From contig ONPN01000007.1 in assembly GCA_900319695.1 (NCBI GenBank), forward strand, positions 1 through 64,000: a stretch of 64,000 nt of DNA, in the 5' to 3' direction. Below, one piece after another: positions 57,601 through 64,000 of this stretch; within the stretch, counting starts at the first letter, position 1; each line of letters starts with the position of its first letter. The position numbers and the translations under genes were made by a program. The stretch comes from an uncultured Eubacteriales bacterium (GTDB lineage: Bacteria; Bacillota; Clostridia; Oscillospirales; Oscillospiraceae). The notes below the pieces were generated by a model, which did not search any database, was not told where the DNA came from, and saw only the letters and a list, made by a program, of their open reading frames with translations.

Positions 57601-59162
57601 AAAACGCAGTAGGCAGAGAGATTCCCGATTTCCTGCTTGAAAACGGCAAGGAAGTCTATCAGGGAAAGAATTACATGGATGGCAAGTACATCCAGAAGGC
57701 GTCCCCGCGCACGAAGCGCTATGAGAAGCCCCAGGAGAGCAAGCTGGTCGAGACCCTCGCCGACGCGCTGAGACAGTGCGGCGCGAAGAGCGGCATGACC
57801 TTCTCCTTCCACCACCATCTGCGTGACGGCGACTTTGTGGTCAACATGGTCATGAAGGCCGCCATTGAGGAGCTGGGTCTTGAGGATCTGACCATTGCGG
57901 CCTCCTCCCTCGGCAGCGCCCACGACCCCATCGCCGATTACATCGAGCAGGGCAAGGTCATCGGCATCCAGACCAGCGGCATCCGCGGCCGGATGGGTGA
58001 GGTCGTGTCCCAGGGCAAGCTCAAGACCCGCGCCATCATCCGCAGCCACGGCGGCCGTCCCCGCGCCATTGAGGCCGGCGAGGTCCACATCGACATCGCC
58101 TTCATCGCCGCCCCGACAAGCGACTGCGTCGGCAACTGCCGCGGCATCGGCGGCAAGTCCAACTGCGGCTCCATGGGCTACGCCATGACCGACGCCAAGT
58201 ACGCCGATCATGTCGTCGTCGTGACCGACTGCCTGGTGGACTTTCCGAACATGCCCGCCTCCGTTGAGGCCATCGACGTGGACGCGGTCGTGGTGGTCGA
58301 CTCCATCGGCAACCCGAAGAAGATCGCCTCCGCCGCCGCCCGTATCAGCCAGAACCCCCGCGACCTGATGATGGCCGAGAACGTGGCGAAGGTCATCGCC
58401 TCCACCCCGTACTTTAAAGACGGCTTCTCCTTCCAGACCGGCGTCGGCGGCCCGTCGCTGGCGGCCAACCTCTTCCTTGAGAAGTACATGGACGAGCGCG
58501 GCATCAAGATGGGCTGGGCCATCGGCGGCATCTGCGGCCCGATGGTTGAGATGCTCAAGAAGGGCAAGGTCGGCAAGGTCATCGACGTGCAGGACTTCGA
58601 CCTCGACGCCGTCAACTCCATCAACCAGACCCCGAACCACTTCGAGATGAGCGCGAGCCAGTACGCCAATCCCGCGAACAAGGGCGCGTTTGTCAACAAG
58701 CTCGACTTCGTGGTACTGGCGGCTCTCGAGATCGACACCGGCTTCAACGTCAACGTGCTCACCGGCTCCGACGGCATTCTCCGCGGCGCGCCCGGCGGAC
58801 ACCCCGACACCGCGGCAGGCTCCAAGGTCTGCGTCATCGTCACCCCGCTCATCCGCGGCCGCATGGCCACCGTGTGCGAGCATGTGGTGACCGTCACCAC
58901 CCCCGGCGACTGCGTGGACGTGCTCGTCACCGACTACGGCATCGCGGTCAACCCCCTGCGCCCCGATCTCATTGCGTGTCTGGACGCCGCGGGCATCAAG
59001 CATGTCCCCATCGAGGAGCTCAAGGAGAAGGCCTACAGCATGGTCGGCAGACCCGACGACCTCCAGTGGGAGGACGAGGTCGTGGCCGTGCTTGAAGCCC
59101 GCGACGGCACCATCCTCGACGTCATCCGCAAGATCAAACCGTATTCCCTTGAGGAAGACTGA
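57597..59162 (+). CDS. citF: Citrate lyase alpha subunit (citrate:acetyl-ACP transferase)
   Basis: A 521-residue class I CoA-transferase-like subunit that exchanges acetyl for citryl on the carrier protein. SFHHHLRDGDFVVNMVMKA and the glycine-rich GNCRGIGGKSNCGSMGYAMT are family motifs. The start at 57597 overlaps the citE stop. Followed 39 bases later by a citrate transporter. No citC, citX or citG (activation and prosthetic-group genes) is in the window, so they must be elsewhere. Confidence 0.96.
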   Translation: MKNAVGREIPDFLLENGKEVYQGKNYMDGKYIQKASPRTKRYEKPQESKLVETLADALRQCGAKSGMTFSFHHHLRDGDFVVNMVMKAAIEELGLEDLTIAASSLGSAHDPIADYIEQGKVIGIQTSGIRGRMGEVVSQGKLKTRAIIRSHGGRPRAIEAGEVHIDIAFIAAPTSDCVGNCRGIGGKSNCGSMGYAMTDAKYADHVVVVTDCLVDFPNMPASVEAIDVDAVVVVDSIGNPKKIASAAARISQNPRDLMMAENVAKVIASTPYFKDGFSFQTGVGGPSLAANLFLEKYMDERGIKMGWAIGGICGPMVEMLKKGKVGKVIDVQDFDLDAVNSINQTPNHFEMSASQYANPANKGAFVNKLDFVVLAALEIDTGFNVNVLTGSDGILRGAPGGHPDTAAGSKVCVIVTPLIRGRMATVCEHVVTVTTPGDCVDVLVTDYGIAVNPLRPDLIACLDAAGIKHVPIEELKEKAYSMVGRPDDLQWEDEVVAVLEARDGTILDVIRKIKPYSLEED

Positions 59163-59201
59163 GTCTCATCCTATATAAAAGAAAAAGGGGTTTAAGAATC
59201 T

Positions 59202-60608
59202 ATGAGTAACACCATCGTCGGCATCCTTGGTCTGCTGACCATCGTCGCCATCGTCATCACGCTCTTCAAGAGCAAGACGCAGCCCGCCATTGCCTTTATC
59301 GTATGGCCCACCATTCTGGCTCTGATCCTGGTCATCGGCGGCCGCCACAGCTTTGACGACATCGCCGCCATGATCAAGGCCGGCTTCAACAGCACTGGCC
59401 CGACCGCGGCCCTGTTCGTGTTCTCCGTCCTGTACTTCGGCATTATGACGGACGCCGGCATGTTTGACGTCATCATCGGCAAGCTGATGAAGTTTGTCGG
59501 CGACAACGTCATCGGTGTGGCCGTCGTCACCTGCATCATCGCCCTGGTCGGCCACCTGGACGGCGGCGGCGCCTCCACCTTCTGCATTGTGGTCCCCGCC
59601 ATGCTGCCCGTCTACAAGCGCATGCACATGCGTCCCACCTCCCTGCTCCGCATCGCGGTCCTCGCCATGGGCGTTCTGAACCTCATGCCCTGGGCCGGCC
59701 CCACCATGCGCGCCGCGTCCGTCCTCGGTATTGAGGCCGGCGCTCTGTGGAAGACCATTCTGCCCGTGCAGATTTTCGGCATCGTTCTGGCTCTGGCCCA
59801 CGCCGTCTTCACCGGCTTCCAGGAGAAGAAGCGCGGCGCCGGTCTCAACGGCAAGCTCGCCCAGACCGAGGGCGTTGTTGAGCTCGACGACTCCGCTCCC
59901 GCCGCCGCTGCCGGCGACAGCGAACTGGCCCGCCCCAAGCTCTTCCTCTTCAACATCGTTCTGACCCTCGCCATCATCGCCATGCTCATCTGGGACGTCT
60001 TCCCCAGCTACTATCCCTTCATGATCGGCTGCGCCTGCGCTCTCTTTGTCAACTACGGCTTCACCGCCAAGATGCACAAGAAGATCATCAACCTGCATGC
60101 CGGTCCCGCTCTGATGATGTGCTCCACCCTGATGGGCGCCGCCGTCCTCATGGGCATTCTCACCTCCAGCATGGGCGCCGACGGCAAGGTCATCTCCGCC
60201 AAGGTTATGGAGCTGCCTGAGGATGCGCTGCCCTCCGTGGTGCGCTGCCTTGCCAACATGGTCGCCGGCTTCCTGCCCCACGCTCTGGGCCGTCAGCTGC
60301 CTCTCGTTATCGGCATTCTGTCCGTGCCTCTGGCCCTGGCCTTTGACACCGACTCCTACTTCTACGGCATGCTGCCCGTGGTCATCGGCATCGGTCAGGC
60401 CTTCGGCGTCGCCGCGCAGCCCATCGCCGTCGCCATGGTCATCTGCCGCAACTGCGCCACCTTTATCAGCCCCATGGTTCCCGCCACCCTGCTCGGCATC
60501 GGTCTCGCCGATATCGACATCAAGGACCATATCAAGTCCAGCTTCATGTATGTTTGGGTCTTCTCCATCCTCTGCATGATCGTCGGCATGGTCATCGGCG
60601 TTATCTGA
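59202..60608 (+). CDS. CitMHS family citrate transporter
   Basis: A 468-residue, 11- to 12-helix transporter of the citrate-Mg2+:H+ (CitM/CitH) family. VIWPTILALI-like N-terminal helices, GHLDGGGASTFCIVVPAML and the C-terminal DTDSYFYGMLPVV with GVAAQPIAVAMVICRN are family motifs. It supplies citrate, probably as a metal complex, to the citrate lyase encoded just upstream. AAAGGGG precedes the ATG. Confidence 0.9.
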   Translation: MSNTIVGILGLLTIVAIVITLFKSKTQPAIAFIVWPTILALILVIGGRHSFDDIAAMIKAGFNSTGPTAALFVFSVLYFGIMTDAGMFDVIIGKLMKFVGDNVIGVAVVTCIIALVGHLDGGGASTFCIVVPAMLPVYKRMHMRPTSLLRIAVLAMGVLNLMPWAGPTMRAASVLGIEAGALWKTILPVQIFGIVLALAHAVFTGFQEKKRGAGLNGKLAQTEGVVELDDSAPAAAAGDSELARPKLFLFNIVLTLAIIAMLIWDVFPSYYPFMIGCACALFVNYGFTAKMHKKIINLHAGPALMMCSTLMGAAVLMGILTSSMGADGKVISAKVMELPEDALPSVVRCLANMVAGFLPHALGRQLPLVIGILSVPLALAFDTDSYFYGMLPVVIGIGQAFGVAAQPIAVAMVICRNCATFISPMVPATLLGIGLADIDIKDHIKSSFMYVWVFSILCMIVGMVIGVI

Positions 60609-60617
60609 TTTCTTTCT

Positions 60618-60643
60618 CCCTCCTCCGGGCAACCGGAGGAGGG
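60618..60643 (+). terminator. Hairpin after the citrate transporter
   Basis: Perfect 11-bp stem CCCTCCTCCGG, loop GCAA, CCGGAGGAGGG, without a T run. It separates the cit genes from the oad genes. Confidence 0.6.
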
Positions 60644-60687
60644 ATTCCCATGTCCGTTTTGTTCAAAAACTTTGTGCGATTCGTCCC

Positions 60688-60737
60688 TTGACGATTGGCC
60701 GTTTTTGTCGTTTAATAGAGTGAAACGCATTATGCGT
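60688..60737 (+). promoter_or_regulatory. Promoter of the oad operon with +1 palindrome
   Basis: TTGACG at 60688-60693 and TTTAAT at 60711-60716, 17-base spacing. A perfect palindrome ACGCATTATGCGT (60725-60737) covers the expected transcription start, a likely operator. Confidence 0.6.
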
Positions 60738-60844
60738 GCTTATACAGTGAAAATTTGCAAAGACTCCTGCGCCGGAGCTTCTTCTGCGCCGGATTTTTGA
60801 TAGAGCAAGAAACATTGACATAGCGAAAATCAGAGGAGGTACGT

Positions 60845-62230
60845 ATGAAGAAAGTACAGTTTACCGAAACCATCCTTCGCGACGCAAACCAGTCACTTGT
60901 CGCGACGAGGCTGGGCTACAGCCAGTTTGAGCCCATCCTCAAGACCATTGATCAGGCTGGCTTCTACTCCGTGGAGTGCTGGGGCGGCGCCACCTTTGAC
61001 GTCTGCCTTCGCTTCCTGAACGAGGATCCCTGGGAGCGCCTTCGCAAGATCCGCGCCGCCATGCCCAACACCAAGCTGCAGATGCTGCTGCGCGGCCAGA
61101 ACATTCTGGGCTACAAGCACTACAGCGACGACATCGTCCGCCGCTTCGTGCGCGCGTCCGTCCGCAACGGCATCGACATCATCCGCATTTTCGACGCGCT
61201 CAATGACGTCAACAACCTGAAGGTCGCCGTTGAGGAGACCGTCAAGTCCGGCGCCATCGCCTCCGGCGCGATCTCCTACACCACCTCTCCCGTGCACACC
61301 CTCAAAAAGTACGTCGAGATGGTCAAGGAGCTCAAGCAGATGGGCGTCAGCACCATCTGCATCAAGGACATGGCCGGCATCATGAGCCCGAAAGAGGCCT
61401 ATGACCTTATCTCCGCCATCAAGGACGCCGTCGATCTGCCCGTCGTCGTCCACACCCACTGCACCACCGGTCTGGCGTTCATGACCTACATGAAGTCCGT
61501 TGAAGCCGGCGCCGACGTGATCGACACCGCGATCTCCCCCTTCTCCGGCGGCACCTCCCAGCCCGCCACCGAGACCCTGGAGTACGTTTTCCGTCAGTAT
61601 GGCTACGAGACCGGCCTCAATACCGAAAAGCTGCATGAGATGGCCAACTTCTTTAAACCCATCCGCGCCGAGTTCCTGGCCAGCGGCGGCCTGAACCCCA
61701 TCTCCATGGCCACCGATACCCAGTGCCTGACCTACCAGATCCCCGGCGGCATGCTCTCCAACCTCCTCAGCCAGCTCAAGAGCCTCAACAAGCTCGACAA
61801 GTTCGACGAGGCCCTGCTGGAGACCCCGCGCGTGCGCGCCGACATGGGCTATCCCCCGCTGGTCACTCCGACCTCCCAGCTCATCGGCACCCAGGCCGTG
61901 CAGAACGTCCTGGCGGGCGAGCGCTACAAGAACGTCGGCGCGGAGCTGAAGGCCTACTGCCGCGGCGAGTACGGCCGTACCCCCGCCCCCATCAATCCCG
62001 AGGTTCAGGCCAAGATCCTGGGCGACGAAAAGCCCATCAAGGGCCGCTACGCCGACACCCTGCCCAAGGACGTGTTTGAGAAGGCTCAGGCCGAGCTCGG
62101 GGATACCGCACGGTGCGAGGAAGACGTGCTCAGCTACATCTCCTTCCCGCCGGTCGCCGAGAAGTTCTTTGCCGCCCGCAAGGAGCAGGAGGAGAAGAAG
62201 GTCAAGTACTCCATTGTTTCCGTCGACTGA
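60845..62230 (+). CDS. oadA: Oxaloacetate decarboxylase carboxyltransferase subunit, no biotin domain
   Basis: A 461-residue TIM-barrel carboxyltransferase. ILRDANQSLVATRL and CWGGATFDVCLRF, then IKDMAGIMSP with the biotin-contacting lysine and VHTHCTTGLA with metal histidines. The usual RDAHQS is RDANQS here. The C-terminal biotin domain found in longer OadA is absent; a separate biotin carrier is encoded three genes on. It transfers CO2 from oxaloacetate to biotin, giving pyruvate. AGAGGAGG precedes the ATG. Confidence 0.93.
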   Translation: MKKVQFTETILRDANQSLVATRLGYSQFEPILKTIDQAGFYSVECWGGATFDVCLRFLNEDPWERLRKIRAAMPNTKLQMLLRGQNILGYKHYSDDIVRRFVRASVRNGIDIIRIFDALNDVNNLKVAVEETVKSGAIASGAISYTTSPVHTLKKYVEMVKELKQMGVSTICIKDMAGIMSPKEAYDLISAIKDAVDLPVVVHTHCTTGLAFMTYMKSVEAGADVIDTAISPFSGGTSQPATETLEYVFRQYGYETGLNTEKLHEMANFFKPIRAEFLASGGLNPISMATDTQCLTYQIPGGMLSNLLSQLKSLNKLDKFDEALLETPRVRADMGYPPLVTPTSQLIGTQAVQNVLAGERYKNVGAELKAYCRGEYGRTPAPINPEVQAKILGDEKPIKGRYADTLPKDVFEKAQAELGDTARCEEDVLSYISFPPVAEKFFAARKEQEEKKVKYSIVSVD

Positions 62231-62247
62231 GACAGGAGGATTGAACC

Positions 62248-62601
62248 GTGATTGATCTTGTAAACATTTCCATTCCCAACGCCGCGGGCTACGCGCTGCT
62301 GGGCTATCTGGTGGTGTTCCTCGGCCTTGTGATGCTGATGTGCGTCATCTTCATCATGGGCAAGGTCATGCACCGTGAGCCGAAGGCCGCCCCCGCTGCC
62401 GCCGCTCCGGCTGCGGCTCCGGCTGCCGCGCCCGTCGTGAAGGCCGCCCCGGCCCCCGGCTCGGCAGGCGACTTCAAGCTCTACAACACCGATCCCCGCG
62501 ACGCCGCCATGGTCATGGCGATTGTGGCCGACACGCTCGGCAAGCCGCTCAATGAGCTGCGCTTTATTTCCATCAGGGAGGTCAAAGAAGATGAAGTATA
62601 A
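62248..62601 (+). CDS. oadG: Oxaloacetate decarboxylase gamma subunit
   Basis: A 117-residue single-pass membrane protein. One helix (about residues 13-37, YALLGYLVVFLGLVMLMCVI) is followed by a long Ala/Pro-rich linker and a C-terminal domain (LYNTDPRDAAMVMAIVADTL). It anchors the complex and contacts the alpha subunit. The start is GTG at 62248, with ACAGGAGG upstream. It overlaps the biotin carrier gene by 11 bases. Confidence 0.9.
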   Translation: MIDLVNISIPNAAGYALLGYLVVFLGLVMLMCVIFIMGKVMHREPKAAPAAAAPAAAPAAAPVVKAAPAPGSAGDFKLYNTDPRDAAMVMAIVADTLGKPLNELRFISIREVKEDEV

Positions 62602-62998
62602 GGTTACGCTGAACAAGCGCGTTTATGAAGTTGAGGTCGAGGCCGGCGAGGCCATGCTCGTCGACGAGTACGATCTCAAGGCCCCCGCCGCCGCTGCGGC
62701 TCCCGCTCCTGTCGCCGCTGCTCCCGCAGCCGCCGCTCCTGCCGCTGCCGCCCCCGCCGCTCCCGCTGGCGGCGCTCTCGCCGCAGGCACGGTCATCAAG
62801 AGCCCGATGCCCGGCAACGTCCTGAAGATCAACGTCGCGCCCGGCCAGAAGGTCAACGAGGGCGACGTGCTCCTGATCCTCGAAGCCATGAAGATGGAGA
62901 ACGAGGTTGTCTCCACCAAGACCGGCACGGTCGCGCAGATCGTCGTCGAAAAGGGTGCGGTTGTAGAGACCGATTCTCCGCTCGTCGTGATCGCATAA
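62591..62998 (+). CDS. Biotin carboxyl carrier subunit of the decarboxylase
   Basis: A 135-residue protein. A short N-terminal domain (MKYKVTLNKRVYEVEVEAGE) is followed by an Ala/Pro hinge (about 31-60) and a biotinyl domain with the acceptor lysine K101 in EAMKMEN. The hinge lets the biotin swing between the carboxyltransferase and the membrane beta subunit. The ATG at 62591 has AAAGAAG upstream inside oadG. It corresponds to MmdC or GcdC of related sodium pumps. Confidence 0.93.
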   Translation: MKYKVTLNKRVYEVEVEAGEAMLVDEYDLKAPAAAAAPAPVAAAPAAAAPAAAAPAAPAGGALAAGTVIKSPMPGNVLKINVAPGQKVNEGDVLLILEAMKMENEVVSTKTGTVAQIVVEKGAVVETDSPLVVIA

Positions 62999-63008
62999 GG
63001 AGGCAGGT

Positions 63009-64000
63009 ATGGATATACTTGGTGTCCTGCAAAAGCTGGGTCTCGAATCCGGCTTTGCCTCCTTCTTTGTAACGGACGGCGGTTGGAAAAACCTCGTCAT
63101 GATCATCATCGCGTTCGTGCTGCTCTACCTCGGCATCGTCAAGAAGTTTGAGCCTCTGCTGCTGGTCGGCATCGCCTTCGGCTGCCTGCTGACGAACCTG
63201 AGCTACTTTGTCGGTCAGGGCGCAAACGCGCTGTACCACCCCGAGATCTGGGCCGCCTTCCTTGACGAGACCAGCCCCGCCTATCACAGCTACGGCGCGG
63301 TCATGCGTGAGGCCGGTCTGCTCGACTTCTTCTACATCGGCGTCAAGGCCGGTATCTATCCGTCCCTGATCTTCATGGGCGTCGGCGCGATGACCGACTT
63401 CGGCCCCCTGCTCGCCAATCCCAAGAGCCTGCTGCTCGGCGCTGCCGCTCAGCTCGGCGTGTTCGTCGCTTTCTTCGGCGCTGTCTGCCTCGGCTTCACC
63501 GGCCCGCAGGCCGCCTCCATCGGCATCATCGGCGGCGCGGACGGCCCCACGGCCATCTTCCTCACCACCAAGCTCGCGCCGGAGCTGCTGGGCCCCATCG
63601 CCATCGCGGCCTACTCCTACATGGCCCTGATCCCGATGATCCAGCCCCCGATCATGAAGGCGATGACCAACGACAAGATGCGCAAGGTCAAGATGGTCCA
63701 GGGCCGCGCGGTCTCCAAGACCGAGAAGATCGTCTTCCCGATGGTTGTGGCGACCTTCGTCATCCTGCTCCTGCCCTCCACCGCGCCCCTGATCGGCTGC
63801 CTGATGCTGGGCAACCTCTTCCGTGAGTGCGGCGTGACCGAGCGTCTGAGCGACACCGTGCAGAACGCGCTGATGAACATCGTCACGATCTTCCTGGCGA
63901 CTTCCGTCGGCGCGACCATGGTGGCCCAGAACTTCCTGAACCTGAACACCATCAAGATCATCGTCCTCGGTCTGATCGCCTTTGCGATCTCCACCGTCGG
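63009..64000 (+). CDS. oadB: Sodium-translocating decarboxylase beta subunit (3' truncated)
   Basis: An integral membrane protein cut by the window end after 330 codons. The start ATG at 63009 has AAGGAGGCAGG upstream, 10 bases after the biotin carrier stop. SIGIIGGADGPTAIFLTTKLAP contains the aspartate essential for Na+ transport in OadB, and FMGVGAMTDFGPLLANP and IPMIQPPIMKAMT are family motifs. It decarboxylates carboxybiotin and pumps sodium outward. Confidence 0.95.
   Translation, partial: MDILGVLQKLGLESGFASFFVTDGGWKNLVMIIIAFVLLYLGIVKKFEPLLLVGIAFGCLLTNLSYFVGQGANALYHPEIWAAFLDETSPAYHSYGAVMREAGLLDFFYIGVKAGIYPSLIFMGVGAMTDFGPLLANPKSLLLGAAAQLGVFVAFFGAVCLGFTGPQAASIGIIGGADGPTAIFLTTKLAPELLGPIAIAAYSYMALIPMIQPPIMKAMTNDKMRKVKMVQGRAVSKTEKIVFPMVVATFVILLLPSTAPLIGCLMLGNLFRECGVTERLSDTVQNALMNIVTIFLATSVGATMVAQNFLNLNTIKIIVLGLIAFAISTV

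Noticed and set aside
59166..60632. 488-codon minus-strand frame opposite the citrate transporter
   Set aside because: Histidine/aspartate/glycine-rich shadow of hydrophobic codons, with no support.
1..64000. tRNA, rRNA, insertion sequence or prophage genes
   Set aside because: Looked for cloverleaf-like sequence, rRNA motifs, transposases and phage structural genes in all gaps; none was seen by eye.

Overview
The window is about 64 kb of GC-rich chromosome (roughly 60% GC by eye) from an anaerobic, probably spore-forming member of the Clostridia. The gene content (CotF-type spore coat proteins, MurT/GatD, a PFL/ACT pair, DUF951, citrate lyase with a sodium-pumping decarboxylase) and the dispersed hairpin repeats between genes resemble gut Oscillospiraceae (Oscillibacter/Dysosmobacter-like). 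The family placement is an inference. No rRNA, tRNA, CRISPR array, transposase or prophage gene was seen.

Layout. 1-6 kb: 3' part of dnaE, two surface acyltransferases and a GtrII-like glucosyltransferase. 6-12.2 kb: an AT-rich NERD-domain gene, a PFL/ACT pair, endonuclease III, a proline-rich secreted protein, then rarA, a DUF951 gene and a GIY-YIG gene in a tightly overlapping chain. 12-15 kb: a third acyltransferase, a CapA-type protein and a cysteine-protease-like protein. 15-18 kb: a large adenosine-deaminase fusion protein and two small spore coat genes behind a sigma-G-like promoter. 18-24 kb: a MATE exporter and an asparagine-synthetase homologue without the glutaminase cysteine, divergent from an E2-like acyltransferase and an acyl-CoA ligase. 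24-31.6 kb: a ZIP transporter whose ribosome site lies in a hairpin, a lipoprotein/ECF sigma/anti-sigma operon with its own ECF-type promoter, a SpoU-type methyltransferase, murT-gatD and a HAD phosphatase. 31.7-41 kb: a secreted binding-protein-like gene, a lone hypB, two tandem cyclic-nucleotide-binding proteins, a dicarboxylate symporter divergent from an AraC regulator, and a 1040-residue extracellular-sensor/HD-GYP protein. 41-45.5 kb: glycolytic genes gpmI, tpiA and pgk with trmL; pgk carries an internal deletion and frameshift. 45.7-53.5 kb: a radical-SAM protein, a PAP2 phosphatase, an FMN hydroxy-acid oxidase, a NUDIX hydrolase, a phosphoesterase, a GPH sugar symporter and a YihQ-like GH31 hydrolase. 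53.8-55 kb: a small unknown protein and a CarD-type regulator. 55-64 kb: a LysR regulator divergent from citDEF, a CitMHS transporter and oadA-oadG-biotin carrier-oadB (cut by the window end).

How they work together. The last 9 kb make a coherent citrate fermentation module: citrate uptake, cleavage to acetate and oxaloacetate, and biotin-dependent oxaloacetate decarboxylation coupled to sodium export. The gpmI/tpiA/pgk run is the lower glycolytic set. MurT/GatD amidate lipid II. The acyltransferases and glucosyltransferase probably decorate a cell-surface glycan.

The strongest candidates for undescribed biology are the divergent AsnB-like/MATE and E2-like/acyl-CoA-ligase group (18.1-24.2 kb), the adenosine deaminase fused to a Rossmann-like C-terminal domain (15.0-17.4 kb), the extracellular-propeller HD-GYP protein, and a 129-bp structured repeat present twice in opposite orientation.
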